The notes beneath the pieces were generated by a model that was given only the letters and a program-made list of their open reading frames with translations, was not told the origin of the DNA and searched no databases. The position numbers were made by a program, and so were the translations under genes. DNA of 64,000 nt, from NCBI GenBank assembly GCA_000708835.1, contig DF237041.1, positions 62,001 through 126,000 on the forward strand, in the 5' to 3' direction. Below are positions 1 through 11,100 of this stretch, one piece after another (position 1 is the first letter of the stretch; each line of letters starts with the position of its first letter). This DNA is from Klebsormidium nitens. Taxonomy: Eukaryota; Streptophyta; Klebsormidiophyceae; Klebsormidiales; Klebsormidiaceae.

Positions 1-3000
1 GACTGCCGGGCTGTGGCCGTATGGACCCCCGATGCAGAACAGCAGAGCCGAGCAACCCTGCGCACGAGTAGCGATAGTCATACTTCGTATCGTGATCAAA
101 CGTGGTGCACTCGAAGCTTGAAATTCCCACGACCTTGCGGCTCGCGAATGGTTTTCAATGTCGAATGAGCAGGTTAGTGACCCCCCTTGGCTCTTCGATA
201 TTTTGTAAACATACAAAGCGGCAACGTACCCAACCGATTCTCGTCCAAAGCGCGTGCCACCATGCCAGTACGCGACTACTTTTAGGTGAAACAGCAGGGC
301 GTAGCACAGCAGAACGCACTCACCACAGAGGATCGCTTTCAGGAGTATGGGCAAGCGCATTTTGCACTTCGCAACACTTGAACCTGAAAGCTTCATACCA
401 AGGCACAATGCTCGGGGGAGGACTCTGAAGCCCGCTGCTAAGAAATCTTTCTGAGGCGTCTATTCACACACGTACACAGGGTTACAAAGTCATGCTCCCC
501 AAGACATCATCTTCTTCGGCAGACGGCTTGTACGAACTTACCGTATCTCCTGCGTCCGCAACTAGGTCGGCAAGTTGTTCGGACGTCAGGTCGCGCCCGC
601 GCTCGTCCAATACTACCTGACAATCGGTAGCAATTCTTCGCTGCATGCGAGCTTTTCTTGGTTTGAAGCACAGCAATAGATGAGTTCGCAAAACATTTCG
701 CAAGTAAGGAAAAAGTTCATCGTACTCTGTGCGAACATCCGGAGAAACCTTGAAGACGATGCAACATTCTCTGGTCTTTTCCCTTGACACCAAGACTGTA
801 ACAAAGGAGGCGGAGGATCCAATCCGCAAGGATGGACACTGGTTGGCCTTAATCTGTACTCCTGTCGAAAGGTGTCGGAAAGATCTGGTAGAACAATATC
901 TAGTGCATTCATCTTCTCCGTCTTTCCTCTTGATACGATTTGGAATCACCAAGGAGATGGATGTCGTCGTCGCAAGGAACAAACAACGAAAGCCGTGGAA
1001 TTTCGACGATAAATCTTTGTATCAACTGGCAGCTCATATCTGCTTGCTTATTATTGACACAAAAAACTTTGAACCATCAACAGAGGCCAAAGCAGAGGAC
1101 AGAGACTTCCTGTTAAACTTGCACCAACGATCTCGTTAGCTTCTTGCAAGTCCTCTCGCCACAAATTCTTCCTTTCACTCCACCTTCAACCTTCTCTTTC
1201 GTCTTCTCTGCTTTCCCCTGTAAATTCTATGCAACCTTTCAAGGTCGTAGTACTGACGAATTTTCGAAAGCACGGAAAAACGAATTAGGGACTCCACGTA
1301 CGCTCTTGCTCACCACATAGTCTCGAGGGGTAATGCTTTTGAGCACTCGTTCGCCCTCGCTCGCGACTTGGACGTCCGCATCTCTGCAGTGGGTCCACAC
1401 ATGTAATAGGATCATTCTGCAAGGCAACTCTTAGCTGCCGCCGACTGTTTGTGCGGAGTACGTCTTTGAGGGAATGGGTTGTTGAGAGGGTTCAGTGAAG
1501 GACAACTGACGTCCGCTTCCGAATACTTCTGACGAGCCAGCGTTTGAGAAACGAACGGACTCTCCATCAATAGTTTGGCTGGGTTTCCGGGTTCATTTGC
1601 GTGTAACGAGCTCCGAGAATGAAGAGCCGAAATAGTCCAGATCCTTCGAGTTGAACCAGCAAGTACTGCCTTGCGAATTGAAAGAACGAATCCCTGAATC
1701 GGGGTCGATCATAGCATGGGCAATAGCGCTGGGTAGGATGCAGCAAGGTGGCCGTTTGCATGAATGAAGGCCACATCGAGCCAATACTCAAAGAGGTTAA
1801 CTGGCGCCTTGTTCCTTTACCCCCCATACGCCAAATTGTGTGTGACTTTTTATGCTCCCGCAATTTAGACAAATCAATCCGACTTCGTCAAGCCAACTGA
1901 CAACATAACCAACAAACTCAGTCAAAAGTCGGAAAGCTGCTTGAGGCATGGGTTAGCCCTTTCCAACAGTGTCTATTTCTGAAGTCTTTTTTCACGGCCG
2001 AGCGAACAATCCATTCTTTGCACCCCTTTTGATGCAACATGTTCTAAAATGATGACAACTGCTGGACTTTTAACATGAGTCCCACGAAACCAACTGTGAA
2101 CAGGAGTGGCGGCCTCACGGAGTGTGTTTTGGGTTGGGCCGAATCACCAGCTCCTCAAATGTGCAGTAGCGCCGGATCTTCTCAGCATACTCTTTCGCTA
2201 GCAGCTGTCCTGGCCCGGCACCTGCTTTGGCTACTGACACCACCCGGATAGGGAGAGCTTTCTGGAGAGTGGCAAAGAAAAGGCAGTGTCAATCTTGACA
2301 GACAGGAGCCAGCGCTAGCTGAGTGTCTTTAGAGCTTGGCCGATCTCAGCAGCCCCCAAAACAAAGCCTATATCGACCACACTTTAACAAAAAGACCATC
2401 AGTAGCAGAACACTCTACCATGGAGCAGTGCTGACAATGGAAACTTCTTCAAGAATCTGCCACTTATTTCAAACTGGTTTTAAGCAACCACAGCCTCCTT
2501 AAATTTGCTGGGTTTCCATCCAATCAGAACCAAGAATCATGAATAGAAGTACTGCTGTCTGGCTGTATATGGAAGTTTGAAGGCAGAGCCTTGTTCAACT
2601 TTCTCTTATGTCGCCAAATTTGGGAAGTTCCATCTTCTGAGGTGACTATTATTGATGACAATAAAGTTGCCGAATGGGGCCCCAGGACCAAGATTGGAGA
2701 TGGGATTGAATCCGGACTCGTCGACAGCACATGTACAGAATTCAGATGGTCAACCTGCTTCCGCCAGCACACTCAAAGCGTGTGCTGAGAACTGAGTACA
2801 TGTGGCAAAATGAATAAGGAACTTTTCACCGGGCGAATCTGCCACTAGCAGCTTACGGCCTGGTAAGAGGGCAGGTTACGGAAAGGTGGGGCCAGGAAGC
2901 CTGAGCGAAGAGGCACACTGTAAGGGACTCAGAAGAAGGAAAAAGAACCCCTATCAGTGCACTTACTGCTGAGCGAGCCTTGCTCTGCCGCTCCTCTTTG

Positions 3001-3048
3001 CTGGTCCCTTCTCGCTTGGCAGCTGCTCCACCGGAGAGCCAAGATCAT
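1..3048 (-). CDS. RlmH-type SPOUT rRNA methyltransferase, 3' end off the left edge
   Basis: Bacterial RlmH methylates pseudouridine 1915 of 23S rRNA with S-adenosylmethionine. Plant relatives (At5g10620 type) probably act on organelle ribosomes. Exons on the minus strand: 3048-2967, 2261-2119 (or from a few bases further in), 1383-1314, 616-542 and 57-1, with the remainder outside the window. The joined frame reads LPIRVVSVAKAG near the start, then RPNPKH, VVLDERGRDLTSEQLADL, and finally FCIGGPYGH. The last is the glycine-rich cofactor loop of the SPOUT knot. Phases agree from the second exon onward. The first exon (ATG at 3048, strong GTAAGT donor) is chosen because it joins in frame if the next exon begins at CTCTCC; it is the least certain part. 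It starts about 1.1 kb from the divergent NiCoT gene. The family is clear; the organelle target is inferred. Confidence 0.8.
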
Positions 3049-4172
3049 TTGGAGAATGATACGAAAGGGTAATCAAAGTCACTACCATCTTACTCTTTGG
3101 AGTGGTGGTGCGTTGCGAGGATTTGTAGGCAGGAAGATTCCAGAATCGTTCAGTGGTGTACTATCTCCAATGAATTGAGTTCATTCGTCATTTGCAAGCT
3201 CAGCATTGCCGATGTTACGAATTGCACGATTATGTCATGCATAGCTTGAGTAGATGTGAATAAAGAGCTCACCTGTTATGAAGCGATTTCTCTTTCTTAT
3301 GAGACTTCTTCTCTGACCATGCCTAAGCAAGGAACCACTAAATTCTCCCGCAAACTGCGGTGCAAGTTCAGGCCTCTTGAGCTTCGAAAGCAGACTGTCA
3401 TGATCGCACGAGTAGCAGAACGGAGAGAGTGCCTGCCCGCTGACTGTCCTGAGCTGCATCAAGCGTGGCTCCTGAATAAGTTCTTGCCCCTCAACGGCTC
3501 CTTCCTGCGCTCTTAAGTCCTTTTTCCTGCACCCTTGCACGATAAGAAATGCTAACTAAGTTCTTAGGTACGTCCTGCAATGCCAAGCAGCCGCAATGCA
3601 GCATTGCAATTTGCAGCGCCCGGCCTTTTGAGAGAATCTGTCAAGCTTTCAAATTGAATATGTACTAAAATTGTAGCGATCTGGTTCTGAAAACTGTGTG
3701 TCTTCGAGGGGGGACTTCTGTATCCTCAATATGATCCCCCTGAATCGCATGAAGTTCGGCCATTGGCTTGCCCACGCTGTTCCCGTGAACCACGTAGAAT
3801 ACTCTGACGAGCTTCCAAACCGTCGATGACCTCGCAAAAGTTGCAAGCGTCGTCCGATATGCTTACGAAAGATGTCGCGTCGCATACCGCCTATCTCTCA
3901 ATGTGCAGTGTACTGTGTCACTGTGCGCCAACTCAATCTGTGGCATGCCATTGCAAGTTGCAACACAGCCAGCTGGGGAGTGGAAGCATTGTAGCTCTGG
4001 ATTGTTGAGCAGATCGAAGCAGCGTTCTTCTACCAATCTGCCAATGTACCATACAGCATTGGATTCGGAAGCTCGACGTGCCACTCAAGGTGGCGGAAAC
4101 AACAACAACACAAGGACAGCAGTTTATTCAAATGTGGCTTTCATGAGCAGCTGCGAAGTGGATGAATGAACA
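3049..4172. other. Divergent intergenic region, RlmH-like / NiCoT
   Basis: This 1.1 kb spacer separates two divergent starts and must hold both promoters and 5' leaders. Short open frames on both strands show no recognisable protein motif, and no clear TATA box or repeat was seen. Confidence 0.5.
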
Positions 4173-7100
4173 ATGGAGATTGATGAGGATGCAGTAATGC
4201 ACAAAGTTCCAAGCTCAGAACTTTCAAAGGAGCCTCAAACTCAAGGAGATGCTGCTTCTACGGGCCTGTCTTCTGATATGGAGTGCAGAATTGCCGATTT
4301 CCCCCCTCCTGACCATGATATCAACAGTAGAAACTTGTCTGAAACATTCCACCAGACCCTGGTGATCAGATCAGCACCAGGGGATAGAGACCCCGGTCAT
4401 GCTCTGCCAGAACCACAATGCTGCGCCGCTAATTGCTCGCTCCCCTCCAGCCCAATCAGCTCTCCAGATATCAATTCTGTTATCAACGACCCTGCTAGCT
4501 CCCAATTCAAATGGATTCACATTGTAGCGCTCCTTTCAAAAGCGGACTGGTGCGTCCTGCTAGGCTTAGCTGGCGCCATTGCATTCCTCCACATTGCTGG
4601 CTGGTTCATTCTGATTGCTCTAGTTATTCCACACCACTACCAACTGGGAGATAAGCAGGGCGTGTTTGGCGTTGGGCTCGGAATCACTGCCTACACTTTG
4701 GGGATGCGCCACGCCTTTGATGCGGACCACATTGCGGCGATTGACAACACGACGAGGAAGTTGTTGGCGGACGGCAAGCGGCCGCTGTCAGTCGGGTTCT
4801 GGTTCTCGCTGGGGCACAGCAGTGTGGTGTTCATCGCATCATTGGTTATAATGTGAGCGCTTCTTACTAACATTCATAATGCCAAGGAATCTTTATTTAA
4901 AAAGTATCTGATTCTTGACTGTTGAAGGTTCAAAATGATCACTTGTCAATTGCTACTCAGTGATTGTTGTCCATGTATGAGCAATCACATCCTTTACTAA
5001 GAGCTTTCTCATTCAGGCCAAGCGCTTGCTCTCCCTTTCTTGCAGGTCCAACATGTAGAGCTCTTTGGCCATGACCGAGGAAACAGTAACGCTTTCCCAC
5101 CTAGCTTGAAAAGCTCCCTGTAATACTTGTCACCTCCTTTCTCAAAACATTCCACTCTCATTTCCCAGACTCGGTATCCAGGGCTTCACCTCCTCAGTCG
5201 AGAACGACGACTCCTCCCTACACAAGTGGACCGGCATCATAGGCGCCTCCGTCTCGGGGATCTTCCTCTGTGTCATCGGTCTGCTGAACCTTGCGGTTCT
5301 CATCCAAATTGTGCGGGTGTTCCGGAGAATGCGGGCTGGGGACTACAGTGAACCTGAACTAGAGAAGGAACTAGATAAGCGAGGTTTTCTGAACCGGATC
5401 TTGGGACGGGTGGCGGGGCTAGTGCGCTCGTCATGGCATATGTGAGTTGCTTCGACTTCCTGTCTTCCTCTCTTAATCTCCCAGTTCCACTAATTACTAG
5501 TTTTACTGTGAGTCGCTGAGCGTTATTGCGTGGAACTTTCGGTGCCCATTGTGAATGCTTGACAGCCTGAAGGTTTGAGTTTGGCTACTGGGTTTGAGCT
5601 CTTCTGTCTACGAACAAGTGTACAGACTCGAGATAAAGTCCAGTGTGTTTCCTTTTGTCGTCACTGGTATTGCGTCTCCTCAGAAGTCAAACACCGGGGA
5701 ACTTCCAGGACAAGTAGAGCACATAGCAGGCAACTAAGGACAGGATCTTTGCCAGGTTCGCCCCGAATCTGCTTAACCCATGTGCCCGTTTCCCACAGGT
5801 ATCCTCTGGGCTTCCTTTTCGGGCTCGGCTTCGACACCGCAACCGAAGTCGTGCTTCTATCCATTCCGGTAACTAACTTCAATCAGTGGCATATCCATCT
5901 GCCAAGTCTCCACTACGTTCGGTAGTGGCTAACCTATTTGCCAGGTAACCCTTGGGCTTTCTTTCGGGTTAATCTTCGACGCGCCACCAAGTCACGCTTC
6001 TGTACCTCGCGGTCGGTTCCCTACCCAGCTTCTAAACCATCTGTCCATTTCCCCAGGTACCCCCTGGGCTTCCTTTTCGGGTTAGGCTTCGACACCGCCA
6101 CCGAGGTCGCGCTTCTATTCCTCGCGGCCGGCGCTGCTACAAGCTCCATCCCCTGGTACGCCGCACTATGCCTGCCGACGCTCTTTGCCGCCGGCATGAC
6201 GCTTCTCGACACCGTCGACGGCGCGTGCATGCGGTTTGCGTACGGGTGGGCCTTCTCGCGCCCCGTTCGCAAGGTGAGAACGGTCCGCTGTGCTTCTCCG
6301 TTTCGTCCTTACATCTTCGAACATATTCTGCCCGCCTTTCTCCCTCAGATAATGCTGTATGTGAAACAGGCGCCGCTCGATATGCATCTCGTTTGCAGCC
6401 TGCCAGGTCTGAAAGATGTTGCTCAGCGGCTCAATCCTTTGCCGAGTTAAGGGGGCATCCGTGAGATCTGCACAGACTTTGAAGGGGTGGTGACAGGAAA
6501 AGGAAGTTCAACGGCAGAACGAAGATACTTTCTTTCCCACTTGAGCGATTATAGAAATTTGTATATGCAGAGTTCCAGGCCGTCAGGTGATCAGTGGGCT
6601 GGAATTCCGCAGTTCTTCACTCTTTCGTTTAGGCCTCGCAACATTCGTACGCCGTGCTGATTTTGGACTTGTTACTATCGTTACGCTCCTGCTTGTATAA
6701 TCAACGGTCTTTACGTGGTAAGTGTCTACTCCTGCTTTTGAAATCGGCAGTCCTGATGTGCAGATCTACTACAACATCGTGATTACCAGCTTGTCCGTCG
6801 CTGTTGCCCTCGGCGTCGGCATGCTAGAACTTACGCAGGCAAGCCCTCGACTTTACTCGCTGTCAGCCTTGCGACCAGTCTATCAGTCTCATGTCGTGCT
6901 GACCGCCGAAGTAGCACGTCCAGAGGTATTGTTAGCCTTTGTGAAAATGACCAACTACTGTAGGCTATAAAGTGTTCTACGAAGAACTTCTGTTCTCGAC
7001 AAGTCTGCTCAAATCACACGAAGGCAGTCAACGCCCAAGATTACCCGAGGCTCTTACGTCTTATTTTCTCTCTTCAACTCAGTTGCTATCGAGTCTTACT

Positions 7101-7606
7101 CAGCGTATCGTTTCCAAAGACAATCGACAGTTGAAAAGTTTTTCGTACCTCAGAAGCGTAAGATTGCACATGCTTCGAATTGGACAGAAAACGATTCATC
7201 GGACTATCCTTTGGCAGTCGCCCAGACAGGCATGCTGGGGGCCCCGTAAACAAACCTTTCAAACTGCTCAAATACATGCTACAAGGATAATCTCTCCGTG
7301 CAGGTATTGATTGAGGAGGCCAACTTAGGGGGCGCCTTCTTCTCGGGCATCGCGTCTGTGAACCTGAATACTGTGGGGTACGTAATTGTAGGCATCTTTA
7401 TCTCAACTTGGATTCTAGCCGTTTTGTTATGGAGGGTCGGACGCTTCGAAGAAACTTGGACAGCGGTCCTTTCGGAGGCGCCTGATGACGGGTTGGACAA
7501 ACCAGACTACGAAGTACATTCTATGGATATGGAGTCGTCTTTAGAAGCAGGTGAAAGCCGAAGCAGGGCATTGGAGCCGCCAATGACCAGGGTCGGCACG
7601 AGTTGA
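4173..7606 (+). CDS. NiCoT-family nickel/cobalt transporter
   Basis: High-affinity Ni2+/Co2+ permease of the HoxN/NixA family, predicted in a membrane and able to supply nickel to urease. Exons: 4173-4852, 5169-5441, 6057-6273, 6764-6838 and 7304-7606, giving 515 residues with consistent phases. Family signatures are intact: HAFDADHI at residues 180-187 in the second helix, SLGHSS near 212-217, and LGFDTATE in exon 3. A hydrophilic N-terminal tail of about 110 residues precedes the first helix and is longer than in bacteria. The fourth intron uses a GC donor (CAG|GCAAG). The intron before exon 3 contains two partial copies of exon 3. NiCoTs are common in bacteria and fungi and are not known as standard flowering-plant genes, so retention or transfer is possible. 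The gene faces away from the RlmH-like gene and converges on AXR4. Confidence 0.93.
5799..5868 (+). repeat. Intronic partial copy A of NiCoT exon 3
   Basis: This segment repeats the acceptor and the first 23 codons of exon 3 (YPLGFLFGLGFDTATEV is intact) and ends at a GTAACT donor-like site. It is 70 bases long, and its entry and exit phases equal those of the real exon 3 at 6057-6273. It could therefore replace exon 3 in frame, but would lose about 49 residues of membrane sequence. Confidence 0.8.
5935..6016 (+). repeat. Intronic degenerate copy B of NiCoT exon 3
   Basis: A third, decayed version of the exon 3 start lies between copy A and the real exon. The acceptor (CCAG|GTAACC), the CTTGGGCTTTCTTTCGGGTT block and the TCGACGCGCCACCAAGTC block align to the exon, but base changes and deletions break the frame. 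Confidence 0.75.
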
Positions 7607-8110
7607 CACTTACAAGTGGACATGGGTTGATATAAATACGATCTGTTTGATGTTAAGAAAAGTGTTTCTGCCACATGTGCGGAAGTCACAGCTTCATGAT
7701 TCACATGCAACCGTCGTATTTTGGGCGGACGCCCATGCAGGCGCTCAATGCGCGCAGCTAGCGTTTAAGTTGGACGATCTGCCACGTCCAACTTCATATG
7801 CATGCAGCACATGTAACATCCTAGCCTGAGCAAGCAATTTTGTTTAATTGTCCTACGTACTTGCGGTCAATGATCATTGGTCATGCATCCGCCTGCAGGC
7901 ATGCATAAACGCTTTAAAGCCGACAAAATTGGGATGTGGCAGCATTGGTCAAAATACCATGGGAGATGCTTGATTGACAGGGATGCACGCCTCCTTACGT
8001 AGCTTGAACGGTCGATAAATTTACAGCCGCTCGATTTGGCCGGGCACAAGCCGGACCGTGTACACAAGCACGGTTTGCAGTTTATAACAGTGGGAGCACA
8101 AATATCTCAA
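7607..8110. other. Convergent intergenic region, NiCoT / AXR4
   Basis: The 3' ends of two convergent genes meet in 0.5 kb. No coding signal is seen. Several ATGCAT/TGCATG-like words occur near 7730-7920. No canonical AATAAA was found close to either stop. Confidence 0.5.
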
Positions 8111-11100
8111 TCACAAAACCCAACCGCCGTGCCCCATCCCCGGCCCTTGTCCTCCACCCCCATGACTATGGCCGTGATCATGTGAATGCCCCCCATGTGA
8201 ATGGCCCCCGTGTGAATGGCCCCCGTGTGAGTGATCGTGTTGGTGGGAATGGCCCCCGGCTTGGGCTTCGAACTGGCGGCGAACGTGCTCGGGGATCTCT
8301 ACCTTCCGGGGGGGAGGTCGAATGGTTGGGGACTGGGCCGAGACAAATGCGTGGATCTTCTTTGACAGCCACTCGGGCGCATCTTCCTGTACGAAGAGTA
8401 GGACGGGACGGTTTCTCAATATCCATTGACAGGAAGTACACGTGACAATTCCTTTACGGAAAGTGGGGGGAAATTTCTTAACGAGAAGGGCCTCGATGAA
8501 GGAATTAGGCTGGATTTAAAATGCAATAAAAACGCAGAAAACGACCGTCTAGCCGCTTGGCTAAGTCAGGCAGCAGATCGTGCGAGAGAGTTCCAAGGAG
8601 ACTCTATCAGCACCCAGTTCGAGCTCCACAAAGACTGCTCCTAACCAAAGCACCCAATCGACAAATGGACTTCGAAGTGAAGACTCGACTGCTTTCTTGG
8701 TGACAGCTGTACTTGCTGAAGTTTGTGCTGCTGCAGGATCCGGTTGATGAAGCTCAGAGCTCTGAGGGGTTGGCAATACCCAAAAGGGCGTCGAGAAGGG
8801 ACGTACCTGCGGCCAGCTTCCGCTACTGGACGGCCAGTCGTCGTCACCCTCCGAGAACAACTGCAGCACCAGAAGCAAGAAGAACACTTTGATCTGAAGT
8901 AGTGGTCGTTACAAGCGAGAATAAGACTTCGATTGAAGAGTATCGCTGTTCCACGCAGCACACGTCAACATGAACTTCGGCATAGCAAAGCGGAAAGGCC
9001 TAAGTCTGTCGGGTGAAGGGTTGCGAGGACCCGGACACCAAGAGTTACGTGACACAAGTGCAAGCCAGCGAAAGCGGCGGCTTCCAGACGGCTTTCAAGT
9101 AAAGATGACAAGCTGCCACAGTAACAATACGCCTCGACAACACTGGGATCCTAAACCTGACATGTTCCACCTCCGTACCATGGTATACCTCAAAAAAGAT
9201 CTGCCCGTCTGAATGCGATGACCTTGAGCTTTTACCTTCGCTTGATCGTTTTGCTCGACATCCGGCCCTTTAGACGAAGTAAAGGAGCATCACTATCCAG
9301 GAAGCAGAAAGCCGAGCAAGCGCGAGTCGAGATGAAATGATTAGTGCTCAGCCGTACTCTTTAAAGCATACACTGTATGATCTGTTGTGCCATCTCAATA
9401 GCAGCCTAGTCACCACACTAAAGCTCAACAAGATTCGCCCAAGGTGCACAGGAAACAAAGCAGTCACCTCGAAGGGCACATAAGAAGTCCGCTTAGAGGC
9501 ATATAAGCAAAGCAGTCACCTTGATGAGCGCACGAGCAATCATCTCAGAGCGGATATAAGCAGTCACCTCGAAGGGCGTGTCCACCAGGTTATCGCTCAA
9601 ATCGTTCCACAGCTGCTGACCGCTCGTCACCTCGGACCCATTCAGCGCCTGCGCCGCAGTCCGGAACGCCTGCGGACAGAAAGCACAGAGTGGAAGACGT
9701 AAGACATGAGAACTCCCAACTTTTGTCGAATCGGGTCTTTCGATTGATAGAAACGTGTACATGCTGAGCAGGCATTTGCAGAGATAAGTGCCACGTAATT
9801 GTACATGATTGTGGAGAGAATTGCGTTTTCATTCAGCAAGCACCGTGGAAGGAGTGCATAATAAATCGTTCAAGTGGCTATTCCCTGGACAGCCCTGCTT
9901 GCTGACATCAATTTATATCCGCATCATACTTCTACTGCCAGGTTCTGGTGCTCGCAATGGCTGGGAATCAACCAATATGATAGGAGGACCCAGCTCGCAT
10001 GCAAACAGTACCCGCAGACAATCGTACCCTCCTTCATAACCAAAAGTTTCCGCATCCACTGAGTGCATTTCTGACTACACTCACTGCTGGCACCGTGGTC
10101 TAACACCTTCTTCTTTGGGTCCTAGGGACCCAGGGATAGGTACGAGAGTAAGTCCACGTCTCACCGTTAGCCCATTCTCACGCCGCAGCAGGTGTGCGTA
10201 CGCCTCCGCCACCTGGCGGCTGATACTTCGTGAGCAGCAACTGCAATGTGCGGAGAGAGTTCTTATCCAACTAGTAGCTTGCGACACTGCCACCGTGACA
10301 ATTCGAGCATAGCCAAAACAAAGGTTCAAAGGCGGCCGTCAGACAGGGAGTGAACCAAGGCTCTGTACCCGTGAAAGCAGTGACTCCGAACCTTCTCGCT
10401 GGCGTGCTCCAATTCGAGGGGCCACGTTCGAACACAAAATCAGGCCGGAAAATAGCTTACCAGATAAGTTGTACCATACAGACACACAACGGTCCGCCCT
10501 CCAGAGCATTTGTCCGCATTCGAGTTCTCAGAGGTATCCATTTTTGCTGCTAATTCAAAGCAGTCTCGAAAAGTTGACACACGGACATCAAAGAACCACC
10601 CGGCAGGCACTTGCCTTCAAACCTAAGCCTGTGGGTCACTCACACGGCCGAGACGCAGCTTATTGAAGACTGTACAACTTGAGATTTTGGGTGGCTGCAA
10701 ACGACCGAGCCGCCTACGCCGCATTTGTTGTGTCCTAGCGTGCACTATTTTCTGCTGATCTGATCTTAGGGACACGTTCAAGCAGCAGCGCATTGCTCAA
10801 TTCACGTGTTGGCCGGATGCTCAAGATGCTCCAAATCTGATTCCAAAGCACGGCAATGAGCTCTCAAAGAAGAAGTGGCTGACCTCCGAAGCATCAGCTG
10901 CATCGCCCAGGGCAACGCCGTGACTGCCGCCGTGACAGCTGGCACCTGCACTAGAAGAGGAGCCGTCAAACAGCAAGCGGAAAGCAAGAAACCGAGATGG
11001 CGAAGAGAGTGGGACACCTTCAGCGCCTCGATCGTGGACCTGCTCACGAAGTTTTTTGACCTTGGCCTGGAAGTAAAGGGGAAACCCGGCGAGTACTGAC

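Noticed and set aside
5575-5925. Separate gene with YPLGFLFGLGFDTATEV
   Set aside because: It is the intronic partial copy of NiCoT exon 3, not an independent gene.
8111-8419. Separate small histidine-rich metal-binding gene
   Set aside because: It is the terminal exon of AXR4; the His-rich tail is a known feature of that protein.
8420-8509. A CTSCQW stretch upstream of AXR4 exon 10, suggesting a CxxC redox domain
   Set aside because: Reading on from an acceptor at 8510 gives an open frame, but a better acceptor (CTTCGTACAG) at 8387 joins SWPQ to EDAPEWL as in AXR4, so this stretch is intron.
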